From: CAVTOO01 sp963736355
Lineage (GTDB): Bacteria > Pseudomonadota > Alphaproteobacteria > Rhizobiales > Xanthobacteraceae
Assembly: GCA_963736355.1 (NCBI GenBank)
Contig: CAVTOO010000004.1
Location: forward strand, 372,001 to 436,000
DNA: 64,000 nucleotides
Direction of reading: 5' to 3'
The position numbers were made by a program, and so were the translations under genes. This document shows positions 37,356-47,056 of the stretch, one piece after another. The notes beneath the pieces are model-generated. The model ran no database searches. It was not told the origin of the DNA and was given only the letters and a program-made list of their open reading frames with translations. Within the stretch, counting starts at the first letter, position 1. Each line of letters begins with the position of its first letter.

Positions 37356-37793
37356 ATGCGGATAAATGTCGGTGAATCGCTGGCGGCCCTTGCGATCGTC
37401 GTTTTTGCGGGGGCCATGGCGTATATCGGCAGTTCCTATCCGCGCGGCACCCTCGGCGCGATGGGCGCGGGCTATTTCCCGATGATGATCAGCCTTGCGA
37501 CGGCCGCGATTGGGCTTGTCGTGCTGGCGTCCGTCGCGTTCTCCGCAGCGCCCGCGCCGACGATTCTCTGGCGGCCGGCACTGCTCGCTCTGGCGTCGAT
37601 GCTGGCCTGGGCCGTGCTCGTGGAGCGCTTCGGCCTCGTGCCCGCGTCGGTCGCGTTGATTCTCCTGGCGTCGGTCGCGCAGCCACCCTTCAGGATGTGG
37701 AGCGCGATCATCACCGCGGTCCTCGCCTCAGCGGCGGCGGTCGCGATATTCGTCTACGGATTTGATCTTCCGCTCCGTCCGCTAAAGTGGTGA
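37356..37793 (+). CDS. tctB: TTT transporter small membrane subunit
   Basis: A 145-residue protein with four hydrophobic segments and the TctB features of a first helix (ESLAALAIVVFAGAMAYIGS) followed by GAGYFPMMISLATAAIGLVV. ATG 37356 follows AAGGAATCC. It stops four bases before tctA. The upstream 200 bases contain part of the dispersed repeat (37171-37183) and no gene. Confidence 0.85.
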   Translation: MRINVGESLAALAIVVFAGAMAYIGSSYPRGTLGAMGAGYFPMMISLATAAIGLVVLASVAFSAAPAPTILWRPALLALASMLAWAVLVERFGLVPASVALILLASVAQPPFRMWSAIITAVLASAAAVAIFVYGFDLPLRPLKW

Positions 37794-37797
37794 TGCC

Positions 37798-39345
37798 ATG
37801 GATCTCTTCGCAAACATGGCCGCCGGATTTGCGCGGGCTGTATCACTCGATGCGCTTCTGTTCTGCTTTATCGGCGTCACGGTCGGGACGCTCGTCGGCG
37901 TGTTGCCGGGCATCGGCACGCTGGCGGCGATCTCGCTGTGCCTGCCCCTGACGTACTATCTGGATCCCGTCATCGCCCTGATCATGCTTTCGGGCATCTT
38001 CTACGGCACGCAATATGGCGGCTCGATCACCGCGATCCTTCTCAATCTTCCGGGCGAGCCGTCTTCGGCGATAACCTGCCTCGACGCCCATCCCATGACG
38101 AGGCAGGGCCGGGCCGGCGTGGCGCTGTTCATCACGGCGATCGCCTCATTCGTCGGCGGCTCGCTCGGCATCCTGCTGATGATGGCATTCACGCCGGCGC
38201 TTTCCAGATTCGCGCTCACGTTCTCGTCGACCGAGTATTTTTCCATTATCCTTTTCTGCCTGATCTCGGCCTCGACGCTGTCGACCCATTCGCCGATCAA
38301 GGGCCTGGGCATGGTGATGCTGGGGCTTCTGCTCGGCCTAGCGGGCATCGACGTCACCTCCGGCTTGCCGCGCTACACCTTCGGACTCGCGTCGCTCGGC
38401 GACGGCATCAACCTCGTGGCGATGATGATGGGGCTGTTCGGCATCGCCGAGGTGCTGACATCGCTCGGGCAGGGCGGGGGACAGATGCTGGTCAAGCGCA
38501 GCACCATCACGATGCGCTCCCTTCTTCCCACATGGTTGGATATCAAGCAGGCGGCAGCGCCGACCCTACGCGGCTCGGCGATGGGGGCGATCACCGGCAT
38601 CATGCCCGGGATGGGCGCGACGCTCGCGACCTTCATGGCCTACGCGGTCGAACGGCGCATAGCCCGGGATCCGACCCGGTTCGGCAAGGGCGCGATCGAG
38701 GGAATTTCGGCGCCTGAAGCCGCCAACAACGCCTCGGTGCAGACCGCCTTCATCCCGACACTGGCGCTGGGCGTTCCGGGCGGCGCGGTGATGGCGGTGA
38801 TGGTCGGCGCCATGATGGTTCACGGCATCGCGCCGGGGCCGTTGTTCATCACGCAGCACGCCGAAATCTTCTGGGGCCTTCTCGCCAGCATGTGGATAGG
38901 CAACGTCATGCTGCTGGTCCTAAATATCCCGCTGATCGGCATCTGGATTCGTCTTCTCGACGTGCCGGCGCACATACTCTATCCGGTCGTGCTGCTGGTC
39001 ATCTGCATCGGCGTCTACAGCATCAACAATGCGGTGTTCGATGTATATCTGGCGATCGTCTTCGGCATCGTCGGATATGTGCTCGGGCTGTTCGGCTATC
39101 CAGTCGCTCCGCTTGTACTCGGATTCATTTTGTCGTCGATCCTGGAGGAGCACATGCGACGCTCGCTCCTCATCTCGGACGGGAACTTCCTGATATTCCT
39201 GGAGCGGCCGATCAGCGGCGTCTTCATCGCGCTTTCCGCCGTGGTGTTGCTGCTGCCGCCTCTTCTGTGGATCCTGCGCCGCTCAAGAGGTCTTGCGGCA
39301 GGGAAACAAACGCAAATTCTGCGTGATGGTGCAGCAAATGGTTGA
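37798..39345 (+). CDS. tctA: TTT transporter large membrane subunit
   Basis: This 515-residue protein has about 12 segments. The TctA signatures are VGTLVGVLPGIGTLAAISL near residue 27, the YGTQYGGSITAILLNLPGEP loop, and the second glycine-proline loop MGAITGIMPGMGATLATFMA. With TctB and the binding protein it forms a secondary, ion-driven carboxylate importer. No frameshift is seen. A caiB gene starts 10 bases downstream. Confidence 0.92.
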   Translation: MDLFANMAAGFARAVSLDALLFCFIGVTVGTLVGVLPGIGTLAAISLCLPLTYYLDPVIALIMLSGIFYGTQYGGSITAILLNLPGEPSSAITCLDAHPMTRQGRAGVALFITAIASFVGGSLGILLMMAFTPALSRFALTFSSTEYFSIILFCLISASTLSTHSPIKGLGMVMLGLLLGLAGIDVTSGLPRYTFGLASLGDGINLVAMMMGLFGIAEVLTSLGQGGGQMLVKRSTITMRSLLPTWLDIKQAAAPTLRGSAMGAITGIMPGMGATLATFMAYAVERRIARDPTRFGKGAIEGISAPEAANNASVQTAFIPTLALGVPGGAVMAVMVGAMMVHGIAPGPLFITQHAEIFWGLLASMWIGNVMLLVLNIPLIGIWIRLLDVPAHILYPVVLLVICIGVYSINNAVFDVYLAIVFGIVGYVLGLFGYPVAPLVLGFILSSILEEHMRRSLLISDGNFLIFLERPISGVFIALSAVVLLLPPLLWILRRSRGLAAGKQTQILRDGAANG

Positions 39346-39354
39346 GGTCAGAAA

Positions 39355-40621
39355 ATGACGAAGTTGGCGAGCGACGACACCGATGCATGGTTCAGGAATG
39401 CCTCAGGCCAGCCGGCCTTGAAAGGCATCAGGGTCGTCGACCTGACACAGTTCGAGGCCGGAACGTCCTGCACGCAGTCGCTCGCGTGGCTCGGGGCCGA
39501 TGTCATCAAGGTCGAGGAGCCGACCCGAGGCGAGCAGGGACGCTACGCCTCCGTCGATCGGCCCGACGCCGACGCCTACTATTTCATGTACCTCAACTCC
39601 AACAAGCGCAGCGTCACGGCCAATCTCAAGAACGACAAGGGACGCGCCCTGCTGCGCGGACTGATCGAGAAGGCCGACATCTTCATCGAGAATTTCGCTC
39701 CCGGCGTCATCGACCGGCTGGGCTTCGGCTACGAAGACGTGCGGAAAATGAATCCGTCGATTATCTACGCGCAGATCAAGGGATTCGCGCCGGGAAGCCC
39801 CTATGGCAAGTTTCCTTCCTTCGACATGATCGCGCAGGCCGTCGGCGGGTCAGTCGCCATCACGGGAGAGGAAACCGGGCGGCCGATCAAGCCGGGCGTC
39901 ACGCTGGGCGACACCGGCACCGGCCTTCATTGCGCCATCGGCATCCTGGCGGCGCTGTACCAGCGCAAGATCACCGGCAAGGGCCAACGCATCGAGGTCG
40001 CGATGCAGGAGGCGGTCATCAACTTCAGCCGCATCGCGTTCGCCCGCCAGGCCCTGAAGAAAGAGCCGGCTCCGCGCGTGGGCAACCAGAGCATCCTCGG
40101 CGCGACGGCGCCGAGCGAGCTTTATCCATGCAAGGGCGGCGGGCTCAACGACTATTGCTTCGTCTACACGTCGCGCTCGCCGGACAATTCCCAGTGGTAC
40201 AAGCTGATGAACATCATCGGCCGCACCGATCTCATTGGAGATCCCAAGTTCGAACTCGCCCGAGGCGCGCTGGGCCAACCGCGAAGCCGTCGACGAGGTC
40301 ATTTCCGAGTGGACCGTGAAGCACGACAAGTTCGCGGTCATGAAGACGCTCGGCGAGGCCGGCGTTCCGGCAGGCGCCGTCGTCAACACGATGGACCTGA
40401 CCGAGGATCCCTACCTCAACCGCCGCGGCGCGTTCGTCATGGTCGATCATCCCGTGCGCGGCAAGATGAAGATGCCGGGCTGGCCGGTGAAGATGGGGGA
40501 GACCTACGTCGAGTCGACGGCGGCTCCGCTCCTCGGCGCCGACAACGAGGCGGTCTATGGCGAGGTTCTGGGGCTCAGTCCCGAGGAGATCAAGGCGTTG
40601 CGCGCCGAGAAAGCGCTGTAG
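39355..40621 (+). CDS. CaiB/BaiF family III CoA-transferase (one frameshift)
   Basis: With one base removed near 40252 the gene encodes 421 residues. Family features are GIRVVDLTQFEAGTSCTQSL, WLGADVIKVEEPTRGEQGR, NSNKRSVTANLKNDKGR, and the region with the catalytic aspartate GVTLGDTGTGLHCAIGILAA. These enzymes move CoA between carboxylic acids (formyl-CoA:oxalate, succinyl-CoA:hydroxy acid). It lies in the TTT operon, suggesting that the imported acid is activated. It is a clear paralogue of 45605-46846. Confidence 0.88.
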
Positions 40622-40748
40622 CGCCAACGGAAGGACGTGGAACGGGTAACAACAGAGGAGGGCTTGTTTTCGGTTACGCGTTGATAAGCCGCTTATGCGG
40701 ACGACAGGGACGAAAATGCTTTCAAACCAGCACAGGGAGGACGTCGCA

Positions 40749-42087
40749 ATGTCGTACAACGGAACCAATTCAACGAAACGGCGTATAAGCCGCAGAACTT
40801 TCATCATCGCGGGTAGTGCGGCGGGTCTTGCCGCTCCCGCCCTGATCGGCCGGGCGGGCGCGCAGGAGGCGCGCACAATACGGATGTGGACGCAGCTCAG
40901 CGCCACCGGCAAGACCGGCCGCGAGGTTGTGCTGAGCAAGCTGATCAAGGGATTCCAGGCCGCCAATCCCGGAGTGACGGTCGAGGTCGAGCCGCAGATC
41001 TGGCATCAGATAAGTGACAAGTTTCTGGCGGCCCATCAAACGGGCACGGCACCCGACGTGGTGTGGCTTCACTCGCCGAGGCTTGTTGATGCAATCAAGC
41101 TCGGTGCCTTGTCCGATCTCAATGCCTTGTTCATCAAGGACTGGTCGAAGGACGATGTCGACGATCTCGACGGGCGGGCCTGGCGTTATGGCCAGTCGGG
41201 CGGTCGCCAGTATCAGATCATGCATTCAATCTCGGCCGTCGGCCAGTTCTACCGCGTCGATTTGTTCAAGGAGGCCGGAATCGATCCGGCGTCGCTGACG
41301 ACATGGAGCCGCTTTATCGAGGCGGCGAAGAAGCTGACCGTGAAGGACGACAAGGGCACTGTCACCCGCTGGGGCTTTGGTCAGGCATTCCCCGGCGAGG
41401 CGGCGAACGGTTCGACCTTGCTCAACGTGATGTTGGACAGGGACGGAACGATCTTTGACGACAAGTTCCGGGCGGCATGGGCTACGCCGAGCTGGCGTCG
41501 AAGGCCTGAAAATATTGAAAAGCATGGCTGAAGAACATCAGATATCGCCGCGTGTCGCGCCGGCCATGTCGAATGACGACATCTACGATCAGTTCAATGC
41601 GGGGCGGCTTGCGATGGCGCGCGGCTCGACTGCCAGATTGCCGAGGGCCCAGGCCGCGCTCGGTGCTGAAAAGGTCAGTTTCCTGCCGACGCCGAGCTTC
41701 ACCGAAGGGCGTTACTCGCCGACCGAAGTGGTGGGCTGGTCGGCGGCGGTGTGGTCGGGCAGCAAGCATCAGAAGCTGGCCGGCGCTTGGGTCGCCTATC
41801 AATCCAGCAAGGAGGCGGATCGTCTGTGGGCCATGGAGGGCGGTGCGATGCCCATCCGCAAATCCACGATCCGGGACAACACCGCATTCTTCGCCGCTCC
41901 GCAGAACGCCTATCTCGTCACGGCGGCGAAGATGGTCAGCGAGACCGGCTGGTTCGCTCCTCCCGAGGCGGGTGGCGGATTCAACGAGGGGATGAACCGC
42001 GCCATCCAGGACGTGCTCGTCAACAACGCGGATCCGATGGCCGCGCTGAAGAAGGCCGAGGAGGCCTTCAACAGAAGAAGGAAGTAG
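40749..42087 (+). CDS. ABC sugar-binding protein with Tat signal (frameshifted)
   Basis: Two frames join near 41485-41510 into a protein of about 445 residues. The N-terminus shows a twin-arginine signal (RRISRRTFIIAGSAAGLAAP). The mature family 1 binding domain includes VTVEVEPQIWHQISDKFLAA, TAPDVVWLHSPRL and TGWFAPPEAGGGFNEGMNRA. The join appears to need two small deletions restored (YAELASKA lies in a third frame), unlike the insertions elsewhere. No ATPase or permease is adjacent; it probably serves the importer at 23311-26095, whose own binding-protein gene is a remnant. GGGAGGA precedes the start. Confidence 0.82.
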
Positions 42088-42162
42088 GCATCTTTGCCTG
42101 GCAGGCGCAGCGGTCGCAAGCGCGCCTGCCAGGCGAGATCACGTGGCGGATGAGGAGGCCGG

Positions 42163-43323
42163 ATGATGGTTCGGGCGCGGGGAACCTTGCGTGCGCGCGA
42201 TGCGGAGCATCGCGTGGTCTACCGGAACGATAAGGAGTTCTGCTCGTGGCCGTTCCTTTGCGGCTTCTGGGAGACCGCCGAAGGCCACTTTCTCGTGGGA
42301 TTCATGCGGAACGAATGTACCTACAATTCCGAGCGCGACATGAGCCACAATAGCTGGCAGCGTACGCGCACTAGGCTGTCGGTGTTGCGTTCGGAAGACC
42401 GGGCGGCAAGTTGGAATACGTCGGAGATCATGGATATCTATGACCTCGCCGACGATTCCGAGGCCAAGTTCGGCAACAACCCCCACCGCTATGCCGACGA
42501 GCCGGCACTCGATTTCACCGACAAGAACGTGCTGGTCGCATCGGGCGCGTTCCCTGATTACTTTCTGGCCAGCAGCCGGGCATGGATTCGGGTCTCAACT
42601 GATGGCGGCCGCACTTGGCGGCGTCCGATCATCGCACCTCTCGTCAAGCTCGCCTCGCTGTCCGGGCACGGCTCGCCCGTCGTCCGCGACGACGGCGTCA
42701 GCCTCATCTGCATGACCGCAGTGAGCGCCGATGGCCGCACAAGGCGGCCGGTGGTCTATGCGAGCGTCGATGATACGTCGCATTGGACCTTCCTGTCATT
42801 CATGACGCCGGACGGAGACAACGACAGCATAGAGTCCGGAGAAAGCCGGAAGAACATCAAGTTCGCATCGCACCGCTGGTTTGATCCGCGCCCCATCCTG
42901 ATGCCAGACGGCCGCATCGTCGCATCGATTCGATGTCAGCGCGATCCGACGAGTGTGTTGTGGACCGAAGTCTGGGAAAGCACCGACGGCGGTGTCAGCT
43001 GGCGCTTTCTCTCAAGGGTCGGTGATTGGGGTGCGCCGGGTGATCTCGCCTTGACCACCGATGGACGTCTGGTTTGCGCCTATGGCTATCGGATACCGCC
43101 TTACGGCGTGCGCGCGCGCGTCAGCGAGGACGGCGGACGAAGCTGGGGGGCGGAAATCATCATCCGGGACGACGGCGGAAGCTGGGATCTTGGCTATCCG
43201 CGTGTGATCGAACATGAAAAAGGCCGGCTGCTGGTGATCTATTACATGAACCGCAAGGACGATCACATCCAGATGGGCGGTGGCGTGCGCCACATCGCGC
43301 AGACGACATTCGCTCTCGACTGA
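42163..43323 (+). CDS. Sialidase-fold (BNR/Asp-box) protein, paralogue
   Basis: A 386-residue cytoplasmic propeller protein with Asp-boxes STDGGRTW, STDGGVSW and SEDGGRSW and the same framework as the gene at 33339: VVYRNDKEF, GFWETAEG, DFTDKNVLV, LGYPRVIE and GGGVRHIAQTTF. GAGGAGG lies just before ATG 42163; ATG 42166 is equally possible. It is last in the apparent TTT-CaiB-binding-protein operon and nearly touches the convergent isochorismatase gene (four bases). True sialidase activity is not supported. Confidence 0.75.
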   Translation: MMVRARGTLRARDAEHRVVYRNDKEFCSWPFLCGFWETAEGHFLVGFMRNECTYNSERDMSHNSWQRTRTRLSVLRSEDRAASWNTSEIMDIYDLADDSEAKFGNNPHRYADEPALDFTDKNVLVASGAFPDYFLASSRAWIRVSTDGGRTWRRPIIAPLVKLASLSGHGSPVVRDDGVSLICMTAVSADGRTRRPVVYASVDDTSHWTFLSFMTPDGDNDSIESGESRKNIKFASHRWFDPRPILMPDGRIVASIRCQRDPTSVLWTEVWESTDGGVSWRFLSRVGDWGAPGDLALTTDGRLVCAYGYRIPPYGVRARVSEDGGRSWGAEIIIRDDGGSWDLGYPRVIEHEKGRLLVIYYMNRKDDHIQMGGGVRHIAQTTFALD

Positions 43324-43327
43324 GGCG

Positions 43328-43870
43328 TCAGCGGATCAACTTGCTGAAAGGCCTGAAAGCCGGCGCGGCGGCGGAGCCGACCCATTCAAATCCGGCCATC
43401 TCCGAGGTGACGATAGTCACGCCGGAGGCCGACAGCCGCTGCATGGCGACATCCTTGCTGGATTTGAGCCGCGAGGCGGTTGCGTCCGCCGCGACAAAGA
43501 CGTCGTAACCGGCCTGCTTCAGGTCGATCGCGGTTTGCGTGACGCACACATGGGCCTCGATGCCGCACACGACGATCTGGGATCGCGCCGCGGCGGCGAT
43601 CGCGCGCTGCAGATCGCTGTTCTTCACGCAGGAGAACTCCATCTTTGGAAAGCGCCTTAGGTCGGCATACTTGTCGACGAGTTGCGGCAGCGTCGGCCCG
43701 AGCCCGTCGGGATATTGTTCGGAGGCAAGAGCGGGCACGCCTGCAAGCGCCGCCGTCTGCACCAGGATGACGCAATTCTTCAAAAGGTCGTCCTTGTCGA
43801 ACATCGCCGGCACGAGCTTTTCCTGCATGTCGACGATCAGCAGAAGGGATTTTTGCGGATCAAGAAGCAT
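43328..43870 (-). CDS. Isochorismatase-family cysteine hydrolase
   Basis: This 180-residue protein has the catalytic triad of the family: aspartate in LLLIVDMQEKL, lysine in EFSCVKNSDL and cysteine in GIEAHVCVTQTAIDL. Members hydrolyse carbamoyl groups, amides or enol ethers (nicotinamidase, N-carbamoylsarcosine amidase and others). It is the last gene of the minus-strand operon CaiB, ThDP enzyme, hydrolase, preceded by operator copy 47003. The substrate is unknown. Confidence 0.85.
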   Translation of the reverse strand: MLLDPQKSLLLIVDMQEKLVPAMFDKDDLLKNCVILVQTAALAGVPALASEQYPDGLGPTLPQLVDKYADLRRFPKMEFSCVKNSDLQRAIAAAARSQIVVCGIEAHVCVTQTAIDLKQAGYDVFVAADATASRLKSSKDVAMQRLSASGVTIVTSEMAGFEWVGSAAAPAFRPFSKLIR

Positions 43871-43915
43871 CGTTACGGCTCGTCAATTGAAGGCGATTGG
43901 TTTTGGACAACGGGC

Positions 43916-45559
43916 TTATGTGCTGACGGCGGCGAAATTGACCGTGCCGGCACGTGCGTTTTCGTCGGTGACGACGTTGACGAGGGCAACCTTGCCCGCC
44001 GCCACCGCCTTGGCCGCGCGCTCGAGCGCAGGCCGAATGTCCTGCGGTTTCTCGACGTATTCGCCGTGGCATCCCAGCGCTTCGGCCATCTTGTCGAAGC
44101 GGGTGTAGCCAAGATCGCGGCCGGGCTTAACCTTCTCCGGGTCGGCCGTCCAGCCGCCATTCAGGCTGATGACGACGATGATCGGCAATTTGTGGCGTAC
44201 GGCGGTGTCGAGCTCCATGGCGTTCAGCCCGAACGAGCCGTCGCCATGAAGCACCAGAACCTTGTGATCGGGCTTCGCCGCCTTGGCGCCAACGCCGAAG
44301 GGCAGGCCGACCCCCATCGTGCCGAACGGGCCTGAATTCAATCTGTGGCCGGGGCGGAAGCTCGGAATTGATTGCCGCCCGTAGTTCAGAATCTCCTGTC
44401 CGTCGACGACCAGAATTGTGTCGCGGTCGATGAAATCGCGGACCTCTTTGCACAGGCGCAGCGGATGAATCGGCACCTGATCGGTCGCGAGAGCGGCTTC
44501 GTGTTTGGCAATTCGTGACTTCTCTACGTCGGCGAGCCTGGCGCGCCACGCGGAGAAGCTCTCGCGCGATAGGTCCTTGGCGCAACTGTGCAGCAACTGT
44601 TCAAGAACCGCGCGCGCATCGCCGACGACGCTGATGTCCACATTTCGTGAGGTCGCAAGCTCCGACTCGTCGATATCGATGCGCACGAAGGTCGCCTTGT
44701 CGCCAAATCGCGGCGGCTGGCCGTGGGCGAAGACGTAGTTGAGGCGGGTGCCGATGACGAGGACGAGATCGGCTTCCCTGTAGGCCTGCGAGCGGGCATG
44801 GCCGTAGAAGAACTCGTGATCTTCGCCGATGACGCCGCGTCCCTGAGGTGTGGTGTAAAAGGGGATGCCGGTGGCCTCCACGAAGGCCTGCAGGTTGTCG
44901 GAAGCTTCCGACCAGAGGATGCCGCTGCCGGAGAGAATGATCGGACGGCTGGCAGCGCGGATCGCCTTCGTCACGCGCTCGATGGCGGATGGATCGGCGA
45001 GCGGACGCGGCCGTTCTCCGGTGAAGGCGATTTTCGGCCAGACCACCTCCGTTTCGTCCACCTCGCGATAAAGCACGTCGGCGGGCAGATCGAGGTAGAC
45101 GGGGCCGGGTTTGCCCGCCATGGCCTGACGGAACGCCATCGCCACATATTCAGGAATGCGGCGCGTATCGTGCACCCGCTCGGCCCATTTGGTGACGGGA
45201 CGCATGATGTCGAGCTGGTCGATCTCCTGAAATGCGCCGGTATTGCGCTGGTTGAGGGGGCTCGAGCCGCCGATGGCGACGACCGGCGCGCAGTCGATCA
45301 GTGCGTTGGCGAGTCCCGTCGTCAGATTGATGGTTCCCGGGCCCGAGGCGGCCATGCAGAAGCCCGGCCTGGCCTTCAGCCGCGCATAGGCATGCGCCAT
45401 CATGGCGGCGGCCTGCTCGTGGCGAACATCGATCATCCTCACGCCGCTGGCCATGACAGCCTTCAGCGCGTCATTGATCGGCCCGCCCATGATGAAAAAG
45501 CCGGTCTCAACCTGCGCCTTGGCGACGGCCTGTCCGAGCAGCGTGTTACCCTTGATCAT
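43916..45559 (-). CDS. Thiamine-diphosphate enzyme, 2-hydroxyacyl-CoA lyase/oxalyl-CoA decarboxylase-like
   Basis: A 547-residue enzyme with the three-domain ThDP plan. The catalytic glutamate is in VRHEQAAAMMAHAYAR, followed by SGPGTINLTTGLANAL and NTGAFQEIDQLDIMRPVTKW. The cofactor motif is GDGSFGLNAMEL...SLNGGW. Overall it resembles 2-hydroxyacyl-CoA lyases more than acetolactate synthases, and it lies between CoA-transferase genes. The likely reaction is cleavage of a 2-hydroxyacyl-CoA to formyl-CoA plus an aldehyde, or decarboxylation of an oxalyl-CoA-like compound. The subfamily is inferred. Confidence 0.78.
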   Translation of the reverse strand: MIKGNTLLGQAVAKAQVETGFFIMGGPINDALKAVMASGVRMIDVRHEQAAAMMAHAYARLKARPGFCMAASGPGTINLTTGLANALIDCAPVVAIGGSSPLNQRNTGAFQEIDQLDIMRPVTKWAERVHDTRRIPEYVAMAFRQAMAGKPGPVYLDLPADVLYREVDETEVVWPKIAFTGERPRPLADPSAIERVTKAIRAASRPIILSGSGILWSEASDNLQAFVEATGIPFYTTPQGRGVIGEDHEFFYGHARSQAYREADLVLVIGTRLNYVFAHGQPPRFGDKATFVRIDIDESELATSRNVDISVVGDARAVLEQLLHSCAKDLSRESFSAWRARLADVEKSRIAKHEAALATDQVPIHPLRLCKEVRDFIDRDTILVVDGQEILNYGRQSIPSFRPGHRLNSGPFGTMGVGLPFGVGAKAAKPDHKVLVLHGDGSFGLNAMELDTAVRHKLPIIVVISLNGGWTADPEKVKPGRDLGYTRFDKMAEALGCHGEYVEKPQDIRPALERAAKAVAAGKVALVNVVTDENARAGTVNFAAVST

Positions 45560-45604
45560 GACGTAAACCCGTTTCCTTCCTAGAGAAAGTCGTCTGCCTG
45601 TTCT

Positions 45605-46846
45605 TCAGATCGTTCCATCGGCGCGCAGGCCGGCGATCTCGTCGGCGGACATGCCGAGTAGTTCGCCGAAGACATCGTCATTGTCGGCGCCGAGCAGCGG
45701 TGAAGCTTTCACGGTGACATGCGATCCGCTCATCTTGATGACGAAGCCGGGAATGGTGACGGGGCCGCGCATGGGGTGGTCGACCGTCACGAACGTCTCG
45801 CGCTCGCGCAGAGCTTCGTCGGCGGCAAGCTCGCGCGTATCGAGGATCGCACTCGCGGGGATACCGGCCTCGCCGAGCAGGCGCATGGCGTCGTGCTTGC
45901 TCACATTGCGCATCCATGCCGCGACGACGGCATCGACGTCCTTGTAGTTGCTGGCGCGCGCCTTGGCGTCGGAAAAACGCGGATCATTCAAAAGGTCCCG
46001 GCGACCGATAACCTCCAGGAGCTTTTCCCAGTGAAGATTGTTGGCACGCGTGGTGTAGACATAGCAGTAGTCGTTCTCGCCGCCGCCGAGACAGGGATAG
46101 ACTTCACTAGGCGATGTGCCCGCGATCAGGCTTTGATTGCCGACGCGCGGCGGCGGTCTGCCGAACATTTCCTGTGCCGCATAGGCAATCCGGGTGAAGT
46201 TGATCACCGCATCCTGCATGGTGATTTCAATGCGTTGGCCTTCGCCCGTTGCCTTGCGCTGATAAAGCGCGGCGAGGATGCCGATCGCGCAATGCAGACC
46301 CGACCCAGTATCGGCCATGTTGGGGCCGGGCTTGATAGGGCGTCCGCCGGATTCGCCGGTAGTCGCCAGCGCCCCGCCTGCCGCCTGAGCAATTGCATCG
46401 AATGCAAGAAACTTCGCGAATGGTCCGTTGGGAGCAAATCCCTTGATTTGGGCATAGATTATGTTGGGATTGATCCGTCGTACGTCAGAATAGGAAAAGC
46501 CGAGGCGTTCGATCACACCGGGCGCGAAATTCTCGATAAAGACGTCGGCGTTTTCGATCAACCTGCCAAGCAGGGCCGCCCCTTTTTCTGACTTGATGTT
46601 GCAGGTGACGCTGCGCTTGTTAGCATTCAGCATGACAAAATACGGGGAATCCACTCCGTTTCTTTCTGCCGTCGCACCGCGGCCCTGTTCGCCTCGGCCA
46701 GGTGGTTCTACCTTGATGACGTCTGCGCCAAGCCAAGCCAGAGTTTCCGTACAGGTGGTGCCTGCTTCGAATTGAGTGAGATCAACTACCCTAACCCCAG
46801 AAAGAGCGGCGTCGTTTGCGTCTATCAAGGACGAGTTCTGATTCAT
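45605..46846 (-). CDS. CaiB/BaiF family III CoA-transferase
   Basis: An intact 413-residue protein, strongly similar to the CaiB at 39355: SGVRVVDLTQFEAGTTCTET, WLGADVIKVEPPGRGEQGRG, NANKRSVTCNIKSEKGAALL, and the aspartate region GPNMADTGSGLHCAIGILAA. It heads the minus-strand operon with the ThDP enzyme 45 bases downstream, so it probably makes that enzyme's CoA-ester substrate. An operator palindrome lies 157 bases upstream. Confidence 0.9.
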   Translation of the reverse strand: MNQNSSLIDANDAALSGVRVVDLTQFEAGTTCTETLAWLGADVIKVEPPGRGEQGRGATAERNGVDSPYFVMLNANKRSVTCNIKSEKGAALLGRLIENADVFIENFAPGVIERLGFSYSDVRRINPNIIYAQIKGFAPNGPFAKFLAFDAIAQAAGGALATTGESGGRPIKPGPNMADTGSGLHCAIGILAALYQRKATGEGQRIEITMQDAVINFTRIAYAAQEMFGRPPPRVGNQSLIAGTSPSEVYPCLGGGENDYCYVYTTRANNLHWEKLLEVIGRRDLLNDPRFSDAKARASNYKDVDAVVAAWMRNVSKHDAMRLLGEAGIPASAILDTRELAADEALRERETFVTVDHPMRGPVTIPGFVIKMSGSHVTVKASPLLGADNDDVFGELLGMSADEIAGLRADGTI

Positions 46847-47002
46847 TCAGTCGCTCCACTCGCAGCCTTTCCGCTCGTCGCGGTGTGCGAGATATACGAT
46901 TTTGCGGATTTTATCACGGCAGCGCTTGAGGTCTATTTTTTGACGTCAATGTCATACGCAAGTCTAGGTCTAGTATTTCCTTTCGGAGAAGGAAAACCTT
47001 GA

Positions 47003-47021
47003 TATTTCAGTTATTGAAATT
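47003..47021. promoter_or_regulatory. IclR-regulon operator-like palindrome upstream of the CaiB-ThDP operon
   Basis: TATTTCAGTTATTGAAATT has a perfect right arm and two mismatches in the left arm relative to the 19-bp consensus. It is placed upstream of the minus-strand operon that starts at 46846. Confidence 0.6.
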
Positions 47022-47056
47022 AGGAGGCTAGATCAGAGGGCAGACCAAATTTAGTC

